From JBMDXB01 sp048594975 (GTDB lineage: Bacteria; Acidobacteriota; Vicinamibacteria; Vicinamibacterales; 2-12-FULL-66-21): 64,000 nucleotides of DNA. A model generated the notes under the pieces. That model was not told where the DNA came from. It made no database searches and saw nothing but the letters and a program-made list of their open reading frames with translations. Below are positions 56,801-64,000 of the stretch, piece by piece (the first letter of the stretch is position 1; each line of letters begins with the position of its first letter). The DNA is taken from positions 17,642-81,641 of the forward strand of contig JBMDXQ010000149.1 in the NCBI GenBank assembly GCA_048594975.1, given 5' to 3'. The position numbers and the translations under genes were made by a program.

Positions 56801-56852
56801 GCTGTTCAAGAAGAAGGCGGCGGTGACGACCACCGCGTCGAGCGACAAATAG
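53841..56852 (+). CDS. Exported prolyl oligopeptidase-family (S9) peptidase
   Basis: A 1003-residue protein. A signal peptide (ALVLAVLISVQYSLTAQ) is followed by a large beta-propeller domain with WD-like blades. A Gly/Arg-rich low-complexity stretch (AGGRGGRGGRGTPP) and a Glu/Arg coiled part interrupt it. The C-terminal alpha/beta hydrolase has nucleophile Ser818 (GIQGHSWGGYQ), the acid in HNDEDDAVPW and the base in NGERHGLRN. It should cleave short peptides in the periplasm or outside. ATG 53841 has GAGGAGG six bases before it. A GATAAT box at 53804-53809 may be its -10. Confidence 0.9.
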   Translation: MRLRLHVRRSALVLAVLISVQYSLTAQTPAPSRRPLTYDVVDSWRSIQGTRLSDDGQWLAYALTAQGEDGELVVRNTRTGQEFRHPRGVSPSFTSDGKLVVFTIAQAKADEERERQERERAEGQAPAAEGQPTSGRGAAARRNEPRTGMGIMTLAGGQVTSFEKVGSFRLPEESADWLAYYKGAGGAGAADAGGRGGRGGRGTPPSAAGTGRQGGSERGTGARRKEPGSDLVLRSLGTGAETIIPEVTEYTVDRKATYLAYTVSSNDAAKDGAFLRRLSDGAVTTLHAGGGHYRGISFDDAGQQVAFVSDQPEYAKPVAPYRLYYWKIPPRTATAAKVAPPASSPAATELVSAATPGMPKGMAVSEHAVPSFSKDGQRLFFGTAPPPPPARDPASRAPQPIPVDIWSWKDAQLQPMQRVRAEQERQRSYRAVYYISERRLVQLATPELPTVNPADDAVRALGSSDLPYRMEVSWDQAYNDHFVVDLKSGRATKFLEHWPGNVTMSPGGRYALYFDERAGHWFTYRVADGTRVNLTEKLPVKFQRDDDVPDQPGPHGSGGWTADDASVLLYDEFDVWEIRPDGTGARMVTGGAGRKQQLVCRYRPFDPEEKTIPSGKSLLLSVTDDRTRATGFYRLASLAATAPPEKVVMLDKAFGPVTKAKKADTVVFTLSRFEEFPDLWLSDTSFKAMKKVSDANPQQAEFVWGRSEIIDYINADGKQLRAILTRPDDFDPAKKYPLMVYIYEELTQGLHTYGMPNVGTSINVPRYVSNGYVVLRPDIVYTTGYPGEAAEKCVIPAVNTVVAKGFIDPKRIGIQGHSWGGYQITHLITRTDMFAAVEAGASVSNMISAYGGIRWGTGMSRAFQYEKTQSRIGAPPWDAPLQFIENSPIFWVKKIRTPYLTIHNDEDDAVPWYQGIEFITALRRLGKEGYLFNYNGERHGLRNREHQKHWTVHLDEFFDHYLLGRPRPAWMETGVPFLARGTRDVTPLFKKKAAVTTTASSDK

Positions 56853-56858
56853 GCCGGT

Positions 56859-57917
56859 TCACACCTCCCAGGCGTCCCGGATCGTGCGCAGGTAGTCGGC
56901 CTCGAGCGCCGGGTCGGGGAGGGCTTCGTCGTGCGCCGCGGCCCGCCTGAGAAAGGCGAGGTCGGCTGCGGCCTGCTGGGCGCGCCGCCGGCGCCGCCAG
57001 GTCTCGAACCTGCCCCGGAGCAGCGCGCGGCAGTTCGCCAGCCACCGTCCGCGGAGCGTCGCGAGGTCGTGCAGCTCCGCCTCGGTGAGCCGCCCGCCTT
57101 CGATGTCCGCCGCCAGGTGGTGGCGGATCACCAGCCCCTCGTGCACGAGCGACGCCAGCAGGACGATGACCACGCCCGAGAACGCCGGCACCATGAAGAG
57201 CACGTAGACCGGGAGGAAGTGCGCCGGCGCGGAGGCGTTCCACACGGTGTGCAGCCAGACGCTGACCGCGAAGCCGGCGGCTGGCGCCGCGACGCGCACC
57301 ACGCTCGCGCGGGCGTAGCGTGCGACCCCCAGCCCGATGCCGGTCGCGCTGGTGAAGAACGGGTGAGCGAACGGCGAGATCAGGCCGCGCACGATCCAGA
57401 TCGCCTGCAGCGTGTCGTAGCCCTCGCGGTAGGCGTCGCTGTAGTACAGGATGTTCTCGGTCACCGCAAAGCCCAGTCCCGCCATCGACGCATACACGAT
57501 CCCGTCGACGATGCCGTCGAACTCGTGGCGCTTGCGCGCGTACAGGACGAGCAGGACGAGCGCCTTGGCGCCCTCCTCGAAGATCGGCGCCGCCAGGTGC
57601 GCGACGAAGAACTCCGGCGCGCCGAGGCCGATCGCCGCGCCGTACATGAACAGCGCGATGGCAATCGCGCCGGTGGCGCCCCAGACGAACGCCAGCAGCA
57701 GGAGGCGCGGCGGCTCGCGCTCGAACCGGTCGAGCACCAGGACCGAGGACAGGTAGAGCGGGACCGGCGCCAGCGCGAGCAGGGCCGCGACGAGCAGCGG
57801 AACCGGCCCGACGCTCGCGCCGGCGCTGATCAGCACGAGCAGGCCGATCGGCAGCAGCCAGACGGTCGCCAGCGAGGCGCTCAGGCGGCGCACCTGGCGT
57901 CGCTCGGTCGCGCGCAT
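56859..57917 (-). CDS. PrsW-family intramembrane glutamic protease
   Basis: A 352-residue polytopic membrane protein. It has the PrsW motifs: Glu114-Glu115 in APIFEEGAKAL, GFAVTENILYY, HPFFTSATGIGLG and WLHTVWN. These form the active site in the membrane. In Bacillus, PrsW cuts the anti-sigma factor RsiW, but the substrate here is not indicated; no sigma/anti-sigma pair is near. A basic C-terminal tail of about 100 residues with helical character is added. It converges with the S9 peptidase gene, with six bases between stops. Confidence 0.9.
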   Translation of the reverse strand: MRATERRQVRRLSASLATVWLLPIGLLVLISAGASVGPVPLLVAALLALAPVPLYLSSVLVLDRFEREPPRLLLLAFVWGATGAIAIALFMYGAAIGLGAPEFFVAHLAAPIFEEGAKALVLLVLYARKRHEFDGIVDGIVYASMAGLGFAVTENILYYSDAYREGYDTLQAIWIVRGLISPFAHPFFTSATGIGLGVARYARASVVRVAAPAAGFAVSVWLHTVWNASAPAHFLPVYVLFMVPAFSGVVIVLLASLVHEGLVIRHHLAADIEGGRLTEAELHDLATLRGRWLANCRALLRGRFETWRRRRRAQQAAADLAFLRRAAAHDEALPDPALEADYLRTIRDAWEV

Positions 57918-58087
57918 GTCGATCTATGTAATCACCGCACCCGACGCGCTGTCGATGCCGCGCCGCAGGTCGCCGCCGCCCGGCGCGGCGGGGAACGGCG
58001 TCAGGACGTGCGGACGCACGCCACTCGCGTGATCGTTCCGGCACCTGCGGGCAGGTCGCCCGCACCGGCGGGCGCGCCGATCGCCGC

Positions 58088-58093
58088 TATAAT
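58088..58093 (+). promoter_or_regulatory. TATAAT box before the BNR/VPS10-like gene
   Basis: A consensus -10 lies 34 bases before the ATG. No good -35 is visible. Instead the -35 area contains two hairpins, ACCTG/CAGGT and GCCCGC/GCGGGC (58059-58074), which may be regulator or structure sites. Confidence 0.4.
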
Positions 58094-58127
58094 CACCGCC
58101 TCGCGTCGTCGCTTTCCGGGAGGCTCA

Positions 58128-61100
58128 ATGAGGCGCTATCGTCTTCTGCTCGCCGGCGCCACGCTCGCGCTCGCGTTCGCGGGCCAGCCGCTCGTCGGTG
58201 TCTCGCGCCAGGCGCCGGCGCCGAAGCCGGCGGCCGGTCCCTTCGACCGCCTGTACTTCCGCTCGATCGGGCCCGCCGCGATGTCGGGCCGCATCTCCGA
58301 CCTCGCCGTCTACGAGGCGAGCTCCGCGATCTACTACGTCGCGACCGCGCACGGCGGCGTGTGGAAGACGGTCAACAACGGGACGACGTTCGAAGCGCAG
58401 TTCCAGGACCAGGGGCTGATGTCGATCGGCGACGTCACGATCTCGCAGTCGAACCCGGATCTCGTGTGGGTCGGCACCGGCGAGTCGAACAACCGGCAGA
58501 GCTCGTCGTGGGGCGACGGCGTCTACAAGTCCACCGACGGCGGGAAGACCTACGCGAACATGGGGCTGCGCACCTCGCGCCACATCCATCGCATCGCCAT
58601 CGATCCGCGGCACAACGACACGGTCTTCGTCGCGGCGACCGGCAGCCTGTGGGGTCCGGGCGGCGAGCGCGGCGTGTTCAAGACGACCGACGGCGGCAGG
58701 ACGTGGAAGCACGTGCTCAAGGTGGACGACGATACCGGCGCCACCGACATCGTCATGGACCCGTCGAACAGTCTGGTGCTGTATGCCTCGACCTACCAGC
58801 GGCGGCGTACGGCATGCTGCATGAACGGCGGCGGCCCGGGCAGCGGCATCTGGAAATCAACCGACGGCGGCGAGACGTGGACGCGGCTGACGAAGGGCAT
58901 CCCGCCAGCTCCGCTGGGCCGCATCGGTCTGGACGTGTACCGGCGGCGTCCCGACATCCTCTACGCCACCATCGAAGGACCCGCGCCGGCTGGTCGCGGC
59001 CGCGGCGGCGTCGCCGATTTCGGGGCGCAGTTCGGCGGCCGCGGCGGCGGCAGCCAGCCGCTCAACGACCTGCCCACCGGCCTGTATCGATCGGACGATG
59101 CCGGCGCCAGCTGGCGCAAGGTGAACAACGCGAATCCGCGGCCCATGTACTTCAGCAAGGTCCGGATCGATCCGAACGATTCGGACGTCGTGTATCTCGG
59201 CGGGGTCGACCTGCACCAGACGCTCGACGGCGGCAAGACCATGAACACCACCGCCGCCTCGCGGATTCACTCCGATCACCACGCGATCTGGATTGACCCG
59301 CTGAACTCCGACCACCTGTTGATCGGCAACGACGGCGGCCTCGCCGTGTCCTACGACCGGGCGAAAACCTGGCAGTTCCTGCCCAACCTGCCGGTCGGCC
59401 TCTTCTATCACGTCAGCTACGACATGGCGAAGCCGTACAACGTGTGCGGCGGCATGCAGGACAACTACAACTGGTGCGGTCCGAGCGCGGTGCGCAGCGC
59501 GGCCGGTATCGGCAACCACGAGTGGAAGACCCTGCAGGGGGGCGACGGCTTCGTCGTGTTGCAGGATCCGACCGACTTCCGCGTCGCGTTCAGCGAGTCG
59601 CAGGACGGCAACATCTCGCGCGTCGACCGCGTGACCGGCGAGACGATCTCCATCCGCCCGCAGCCGGCGCCCGGCGAGCCGGCCTACCGCTGGCACTGGG
59701 ATACTCCGCTGATGATGTCGCCGCACGACCCGAAGGTGATCTACGCCGCCGCCAACCGCGTCTTCCGCTCGGCGGACCGCGGCCTGTCGTGGACGCCGAT
59801 CAGCCAGGACCTGACGCGGGGCGCCAACCGCGACGAGATCGTCACGATGGGCGTGAAGGGGAGCGAGATCACCATCGCACGCAACGACGGCATCGCCGCG
59901 TGGCCGGCGATCGTCTCCTTGGCCGAGTCCCCGAAACGCGCCGGGCTCCTCTACAGCGGCACTGACGATGGCAACATGCACGTGTCGCGCGACGGTGGAA
60001 AGACCTGGACGGCCATCGTCGAGAAGGTGCCGGGCGTGCCGCAGGGCATCTACGTCTCGGAGGTGGTGCCCTCGCGCTTCGACGAGGGCACCGTCTACGC
60101 CACGTTCGACGGCCATCGCCAGAACGACTTCCAGACCCACGTGTACGCCAGCGGCGACTTCGGGCAGACCTGGCGGCCGATCGCCGGCAACCTGAAGGGG
60201 GAGATTGCGCGAACGCTGACCGAGGACGTCAGGAACCCCGACGTCCTCTATCTCGGGACCGAGACCGGCCTGTTCGTGTCGCTCGACCGCGGCCGCAGCT
60301 GGCAACGCCTGGCGGCGAACCTGCCGACCGTGCGGATCGACGAGATCACGATCCACCCGCGCGACAATGCGATGCTGCTCGCGACGCACGGCCGCGCGAT
60401 CTGGATCCTCGATCACCTCGAGCCGATCCAGGAGTACGCGGCGGCGCAAATGACCACCAACGACGCCAAGCTCTTCTCGCTACCCGCCCAGGCGATGTAC
60501 CGGCGCCCGGCGCGCGATCGCAACTACGAGTTCTGGGGCAACCAGCCCTTCTTCGGCGAGAACCCACCACAGGCGGCGCGAATCTCGTGGCTGCTGAAGA
60601 AGGATGCGGGCGAGGTCCGGCTGAAGATCACCGACACGGCCGGCCGCGAGGTCCGCGAGATCTCCGGCCCGGTACTGCGCGACAGCCGCACCGCGGGTAT
60701 TCATACCGCCTGCTGGGACCTTCGCGTGCCACCCGCGCCGGCGCCCGCGCTCGGCGGCGGCCGCGGCCGTGAAGGTGGTGCGCCGGCGCCGGAAGGCGGC
60801 GAGGGCAGGGGCGAACAAGGTCCGGGGACGCCGTCCGCGCAGCAGCAGGAACGCCGGGAGAGCCCGTTCGGAGCGGGCTGCGGCACGGTCGCGGCCGCGT
60901 TCGGCGGCGGCCGCGGATTTGCCGTCGGCGCCGGCAATCCCGGCCCGTTCGTGCTCGCCGGCACCTACAACGTGACGCTCATCGTCGACGGCAAGACCGT
61001 GGAGACGAAGCCGCTGCGCGTGGAGGCCGACCCGGAGGTGGTGCTGACGAGCGCGGAGCGCAAGAAGATGTACGACATGGCCATGGAGATGCACGATCTC

Positions 61101-61547
61101 CATCGCCGCGCGACCGAGGCCGCGAACCTGCTGGCGCCGATCAGCCGCCAGTTGCCTGAGGTCGCGAAGACCATCGCTGGCCGCAGCGACATTCCCGCCG
61201 ACGTGAAGGCGTCGTTCGAGGCGTTCAACAAGGAGATGACCGCCGCGGTGCAGCGCTTCGCGGCCGCGACGGGCGGGGGTGGTCGTGGCGGGCGCGGCGG
61301 CGGTGCCACTACCGAAGCGAACCCGATCGCGCGCATCGGCGTTGCCAAAAACGGCCTGATGGCCGGCATGCCAGCGACCGCGCAGACCATCGACGCCTAC
61401 AACGAGGCAAAGGCGCAGGCGCCCAGGGCCATCGCCGGCGCGGCGGCGCTCGTCGCGAAAGCCGCGGCCATGAGCGAGACGCTCGCGAAACACAACATCC
61501 CCTTGAAAGTACCGCCCGTGGGCACGACGACGTCTTCGCAGCGATAG
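58128..61547 (+). CDS. Secreted BNR/VPS10-like repeat protein
   Basis: A 1139-residue exported protein with a signal peptide (LLLAGATLALAFAGQPLVG). About 900 residues of beta-propeller repeats follow, with many Asp-box signatures (KSTDGGKTY, KTTDGGRTW, KSTDGGETW, SRDGGKTW, SLDRGRSW) as in sortilin/VPS10 and BNR glycosidase-like proteins. A C-terminal helical domain (about 985-1139) follows a Gly/Arg-rich linker. No sialidase catalytic set is evident. Such giant proteins are frequent in Acidobacteria, and their ligands are unknown. GGGAGG precedes the ATG. Confidence 0.88.
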   Translation: MRRYRLLLAGATLALAFAGQPLVGVSRQAPAPKPAAGPFDRLYFRSIGPAAMSGRISDLAVYEASSAIYYVATAHGGVWKTVNNGTTFEAQFQDQGLMSIGDVTISQSNPDLVWVGTGESNNRQSSSWGDGVYKSTDGGKTYANMGLRTSRHIHRIAIDPRHNDTVFVAATGSLWGPGGERGVFKTTDGGRTWKHVLKVDDDTGATDIVMDPSNSLVLYASTYQRRRTACCMNGGGPGSGIWKSTDGGETWTRLTKGIPPAPLGRIGLDVYRRRPDILYATIEGPAPAGRGRGGVADFGAQFGGRGGGSQPLNDLPTGLYRSDDAGASWRKVNNANPRPMYFSKVRIDPNDSDVVYLGGVDLHQTLDGGKTMNTTAASRIHSDHHAIWIDPLNSDHLLIGNDGGLAVSYDRAKTWQFLPNLPVGLFYHVSYDMAKPYNVCGGMQDNYNWCGPSAVRSAAGIGNHEWKTLQGGDGFVVLQDPTDFRVAFSESQDGNISRVDRVTGETISIRPQPAPGEPAYRWHWDTPLMMSPHDPKVIYAAANRVFRSADRGLSWTPISQDLTRGANRDEIVTMGVKGSEITIARNDGIAAWPAIVSLAESPKRAGLLYSGTDDGNMHVSRDGGKTWTAIVEKVPGVPQGIYVSEVVPSRFDEGTVYATFDGHRQNDFQTHVYASGDFGQTWRPIAGNLKGEIARTLTEDVRNPDVLYLGTETGLFVSLDRGRSWQRLAANLPTVRIDEITIHPRDNAMLLATHGRAIWILDHLEPIQEYAAAQMTTNDAKLFSLPAQAMYRRPARDRNYEFWGNQPFFGENPPQAARISWLLKKDAGEVRLKITDTAGREVREISGPVLRDSRTAGIHTACWDLRVPPAPAPALGGGRGREGGAPAPEGGEGRGEQGPGTPSAQQQERRESPFGAGCGTVAAAFGGGRGFAVGAGNPGPFVLAGTYNVTLIVDGKTVETKPLRVEADPEVVLTSAERKKMYDMAMEMHDLHRRATEAANLLAPISRQLPEVAKTIAGRSDIPADVKASFEAFNKEMTAAVQRFAAATGGGGRGGRGGGATTEANPIARIGVAKNGLMAGMPATAQTIDAYNEAKAQAPRAIAGAAALVAKAAAMSETLAKHNIPLKVPPVGTTTSSQR

Positions 61548-61828
61548 GCCTACGCTTACCGCTCGGCGGGTGCCGGCGGGCCGGAGAGCGTCACGGAGGG
61601 TTGCCGCATGCGAATCCTCAGCGGCATCCTGCTGGTGGGGTTGGGAAGCTGTCGAGCGCCCCTGCGCGCCGAACGTGGACCCGACCGCCTGAACCAGCCG
61701 CTCACTACGTTGCCGCCGGCGCCCGGACGATGCTACCGTCGTCCGCGCAACGGTACGGCCATGGCACCGTCCGTTCTCGCGCGCTCCTCCGCCGCCGTGT
61801 GGGTGCGGGCGCGCGGAAGGGACGCGCG
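61548..61828 (+). other. Spacer with no convincing gene
   Basis: 281 bases between the BNR/VPS10-like gene and the coiled-coil gene. I see GGAGGG at 61592-61597 followed by the short frame described next, and no clear promoter or terminator. The stretch could contain the decayed start of a former gene. Confidence 0.4.
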
Positions 61829-61880
61829 ATGGTGCCGCAACGCCTTGCAGAACGTGTACTCAGGCTTGACGAACAAATGA
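61608..61880 (+). CDS. Doubtful short ORF with a lipoprotein-like start
   Basis: Ninety residues starting MRILSGILLVGLGSC, which looks like a lipobox (LGSC), with GGAGGG ten bases upstream of the ATG. The rest is Arg/Pro-rich with no domain, and it overlaps the coiled-coil gene in another frame. It may be a truncated lipoprotein gene or chance. Confidence 0.2.
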   Translation: MRILSGILLVGLGSCRAPLRAERGPDRLNQPLTTLPPAPGRCYRRPRNGTAMAPSVLARSSAAVWVRARGRDARWCRNALQNVYSGLTNK

Positions 61881-62310
61881 CCGCCGGGCAGGACCTCTCG
61901 AAGGGAGTCGACGACCTCACCGTGCAGGTTTCGCTATTCGCACTGAGGTCGCTGCTGCATTCTCTGCCGTCCGGCGCGAGAGAGCAGACGGTCTGGCCGC
62001 GGTCCGCGCCGAGCTGGCAGACGGTCTGGCGGCGGTCCGCGCCGAGATGGCAGATGGCCTGGCCGCGGTCCGCGCTGAGCTGGGCGCCGGACTCGGTGCC
62101 GTCCGTTTCGAGCTGGAGGAGGGCTTCACATCGCCGACTGGCGCGCTGCGCCGCGCCGTCGCGGGCCTCCGCGCCGAGATTCGCGAGGGAGATGAGGAGA
62201 CGCGCCGGCAGATGCGCGTCCAGCACGAGGACCTGGTGAGCCGCATCGCGCCGCTCCAGGAGGGCTGGTCCCACTCGAAGACCAGGCGGAAGGACCGTCG
62301 GCCGCGCTAG
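61829..62310 (+). pseudogene. Hendecad-repeat coiled-coil gene with a frameshift
   Basis: ATG 61829 with GGAAGGGA upstream opens MVPQRLAERVLRLDEQM to LTVQVSLF in one frame. From about 61936 the sense continues in another frame: IRTEVAAAFSAVRRERADG, then three or more 11-residue units ADGLAAVRAEL/M, then a charged helix to the TAG at 62308-62310. The 33-nt DNA units are near-identical direct repeats. Eleven-residue periods form right-handed coiled coils. The downstream frame has no start between its stop near 61872 and 62047. Its stop overlaps the next gene start by one base (TAGTG), which supports a once-coding, coupled gene. A sequencing error or real decay is likely. Confidence 0.65.
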
Positions 62311-62741
62311 TGACCATCTACCTCGCATTCACCGTCCGCGGCAACCGCGGCGCTCTCGCGGCAGCGCGCCAGGTGAGCGCGCTGCTTCAGGCGAACGGCC
62401 ACCGCGTTCTCACCACGCACCTGCTGGAAGACGACCCCGACGCGGCGGAGGCCATGCTGAGCGACCGCGAGGTCTACGCGCGAGACATCCGCTGGCTCGA
62501 GAGCGCCGACCTCCTCATCGCGGAAGCATCCGGCTCGAGCTACGGCGTCGGCTTCGAGGTCGGGTACGTGCTCGGACGCTCGGAGCAGACCGGCCAGCGG
62601 GTGCTGCTGGTCTTCGACGAATCCCGTCGGCCGGCGATCTCCCGCTTCATCGCCGGCGCGTGTCATCCGGCCTGCGCCGTCCATGCCTACCGGGACGCGA
62701 CCGACCTGCTGGCGATCGTCCGCGGGTACTTCGGCGCATGA
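62310..62741 (+). CDS. DNPH1/RCL-like 2'-deoxynucleoside 5'-phosphate N-hydrolase
   Basis: A 143-residue protein of the nucleoside deoxyribosyltransferase-like fold. The N-terminal phosphate-loop equivalent is IYLAFTVRGNRG. GHRVLTTHLLEDD, RDIRWLESADLLIAEASG and the catalytic-Glu segment YGVGFEVGYVLG match the DNPH1 pattern. DNPH1 hydrolyses the base-sugar bond of deoxynucleotides, notably hydroxymethyl-dUMP in mammals. The GTG start overlaps the previous stop, and its TGA overlaps the dut ATG. The pairing with dUTPase suggests nucleotide-pool sanitation. Confidence 0.82.
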   Translation: MTIYLAFTVRGNRGALAAARQVSALLQANGHRVLTTHLLEDDPDAAEAMLSDREVYARDIRWLESADLLIAEASGSSYGVGFEVGYVLGRSEQTGQRVLLVFDESRRPAISRFIAGACHPACAVHAYRDATDLLAIVRGYFGA

Positions 62742-63184
62742 CCCGCGTCCGCATCCGCCGCCTCACGCACTCGGGCGCCATCCCGCGCTATGAAACCCCC
62801 GGCGCCGCGGCGTTCGACCTGTCCGCGGCACAGGACATGACGGTGCAGCCTGGCGAGGTCACGCTCGTGCCGACCGGCCTGGTCATCGAAGTGCCGCGGG
62901 ACATGTTCCTGGGCGTCTTTGCCCGGAGCAGCACGCCGCTCAAGCGCGGCCTGATGGTCGCTAACGGAGTGGGCGTGGTCGATCCAGACTACTGCGGCCC
63001 CGAGGACGAGGTGAAGATCGAGGTCTACAATTTCACGGCACGGCCGGTGCACATCAAGGCTGGGGACCGGATCGCGCAGGGGATCCTCATCCCCGCTGTA
63101 CGGGTCGAATGGGATGAGGCCGGTGAACTGAAGCAGGAATCGCGCGGAGGGTTCGGCGCCACCGGCGGCTCGTCCGAGGAGTAA
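62738..63184 (+). CDS. dut: Deoxyuridine 5'-triphosphate nucleotidohydrolase (dUTPase)
   Basis: A 148-residue trimeric dUTPase that converts dUTP to dUMP and keeps uracil out of DNA. All five motifs are visible: PGAAAFDLSA, ARSSTPLKRG, NGVGVVDPDYCG, GDRIAQGILIP and the C-terminal RGGFGATGG whose Phe stacks on the base. ATG 62738 overlaps the upstream TGA (ATGA). Motif 3 has Pro-Asp-Tyr-Cys in place of the more usual Ser-Asp-Tyr-Arg. Confidence 0.95.
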   Translation: MTRVRIRRLTHSGAIPRYETPGAAAFDLSAAQDMTVQPGEVTLVPTGLVIEVPRDMFLGVFARSSTPLKRGLMVANGVGVVDPDYCGPEDEVKIEVYNFTARPVHIKAGDRIAQGILIPAVRVEWDEAGELKQESRGGFGATGGSSEE

Positions 63185-63198
63185 GGGAGGAGTTCGTT

Positions 63199-63768
63199 AT
63201 GTACGCGCTCATCGTCGCCGTTCTGCTCGCGCTCGTGCCGGCTGGCGGCCAGGACTCGAAGTACATTGAGCGATACAAGGCGACGGCCGCCAACATGAGC
63301 CCGGAAGTGGCCGCGCCGTCGCTCTTCGAGCTCGAGATATCCATCGAACGCTACACGACGGTCGCCGAACGCGAGACCATGCAGGCGGCCTACGACAAGC
63401 GGAAGCAGGACGGCCTGCTCGACACCCTGCAGCGTGCCCCGCGCGTCGGGATCTTTCGCGTGCCAGGCAACCTGTCGTGGGACATCAAGTACGCGTTCAA
63501 GTACAAGGGCCGCGACAATCTCAACCGGATCGTCCTGCTCACGGACCGTAACGTCAGCTTTGCCGAGGCGTCGGGCCGCCCGCGCAGCTACGACTATCCC
63601 TTCACGGTGATCCAGATGCGGGTGGACGACAGCGGCATCGGGGAAGGCGAGATCAACGTCGCGGCGGCGGTCGCTATCGAAGGCAAGAATATCGCCATCG
63701 AGGAGTACCTCGACCGTCCGGTCCGGTTGACCAAGGTCAGGAGAATCACCGACCCGCGAGGCTTCTGA
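63199..63768 (+). CDS. Exported protein of unknown function
   Basis: A 189-residue protein with a short signal peptide (MYALIVAVLLALVPAGG) and one alpha/beta domain. GGGAGGAG lies before the ATG. It follows dut by 14 bp. Segments such as AERETMQAAYDKRK and YPFTVIQMRVDDSGIGEGE look conserved, but I recognise no family. Its 3' end overlaps the convergent udk stop region by 23 bases. Confidence 0.7.
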   Translation: MYALIVAVLLALVPAGGQDSKYIERYKATAANMSPEVAAPSLFELEISIERYTTVAERETMQAAYDKRKQDGLLDTLQRAPRVGIFRVPGNLSWDIKYAFKYKGRDNLNRIVLLTDRNVSFAEASGRPRSYDYPFTVIQMRVDDSGIGEGEINVAAAVAIEGKNIAIEEYLDRPVRLTKVRRITDPRGF

Positions 63769-64000
63769 TCAGCGTCAGCAGCATGTCGATGGCAACCGCG
63801 TTGTGTCCTCCCTGCGGAATGATGATGTCCGCGTAGCGTTTGCTGGGCTCGACGAACTCGAGATGCATCGGCTTGACCGTGCCCAGGTACTGGTCGATGA
63901 CCGATTGCACCGTCCGCCCGCGTTCGGCCATGTCCCGCTGCAATCGGCGGATGAAACGCGTATCATCACCAGTATCCACGAACACCTTGATGTCCATCAG
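63746..64000 (-). CDS. udk: Uridine kinase, C-terminal part (cut by window edge)
   Basis: The last 84 residues of a uridine/cytidine kinase, with the family C-terminus IKVFVDTGDDTRFIRRL, RTVQSVIDQYLGTVKPMH and FVEPSKRYADIIIP. The frame runs off the right edge, so the N-terminal P-loop is not visible. The Met at 63997 is internal. The enzyme salvages uridine to UMP, matching the nearby pyrimidine nucleotide genes, although it is on the opposite strand. Confidence 0.9.
   Translation of the reverse strand: MMDIKVFVDTGDDTRFIRRLQRDMAERGRTVQSVIDQYLGTVKPMHLEFVEPSKRYADIIIPQGGHNAVAIDMLLTLIRSLAGR

Overview
The window is about 64 kb of very GC-rich bacterial chromosome, with no tRNA, rRNA, CRISPR array, phage or insertion-sequence gene that I can see. 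The best guess is an Acidobacteriota, probably the Vicinamibacteria (subdivision 6) side. The reasons are a VWFA-related protein of the acidobacterial type, giant secreted BNR/VPS10-like and S9 peptidases, dense single-strand operons, and short tandem or palindromic spacer repeats of a kind I associate with this group. This assignment is inference. Coding density is high: no gene-free stretch exceeds 300 bases. The two longest are 16769-17039, which is densely structured, and 61548-61828, which holds only a doubtful ORF.

Layout. 1-6297 (+): the end of an unknown, perhaps pilin-like gene, a PilY1-like pilus tip protein, a zinc-ribbon/TPR membrane protein, a periplasmic coiled-coil protein and an orphan sigma-54 response regulator. 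6381-10749: aroB (-), nadB (+) and an archaeal/eukaryotic-type proS (+). 10856-14983 (-): a HEAT-repeat protein, an OmpA-family outer membrane protein, and tatC-tatA with a good promoter. 15137-22068 (+): a CtpA-type S41 protease, smc behind a structured leader, and an M48 membrane protease. 22180-43977 (-) is almost one continuous minus-strand block. Read in transcription order it runs Xaa-Pro peptidase, HtrA/Do protease, MidA-like methyltransferase, membrane protein, CYTH protein, MurU-like nucleotidyltransferase, AmgK-like kinase, sugar isomerase, asnS, rimO, then rimP-nusA-infB-rbfA-nrnA-truB-rpsO-pnp and a cupredoxin. 44155-50758 is mixed: a DUF4870-like protein, a DinB/YfiT protein, small unknowns, an alpha-glucan phosphorylase, a threonine dehydratase and a Tat-exported glycosylasparaginase. 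50778-61547 is an exported-protein block: VWFA protein, P1 peptidase, S9 peptidase, PrsW and a BNR/VPS10-like protein. 61829-63768 (+): a frameshifted coiled-coil gene, a DNPH1-like hydrolase, dut and a secreted unknown. The 3' end of udk (-) closes the window.

The central block couples transcription, translation initiation and RNA turnover (RimP, NusA, IF-2, RbfA, NrnA, TruB, S15, PNPase). It begins with an extended -10 promoter and a strong intrinsic terminator placed before rimP, which looks like an attenuator. infB in this block carries one in-frame TAA in a conserved stretch, so it is either an assembly error or a real recoding or reinitiation case.

A second theme is small repeats inside and between genes: a 47-nt perfect palindrome inside truB, a small hairpin insert inside a P1 peptidase gene, an expanded linker in rimO, nine copies of a heptamer between convergent genes, a long inverted repeat over the asnS stop, and a REP-like palindrome after the phosphorylase gene. 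The coding inserts all keep frame and lie in linkers or peripheral regions. I see no transposase that would mobilise them in this window.
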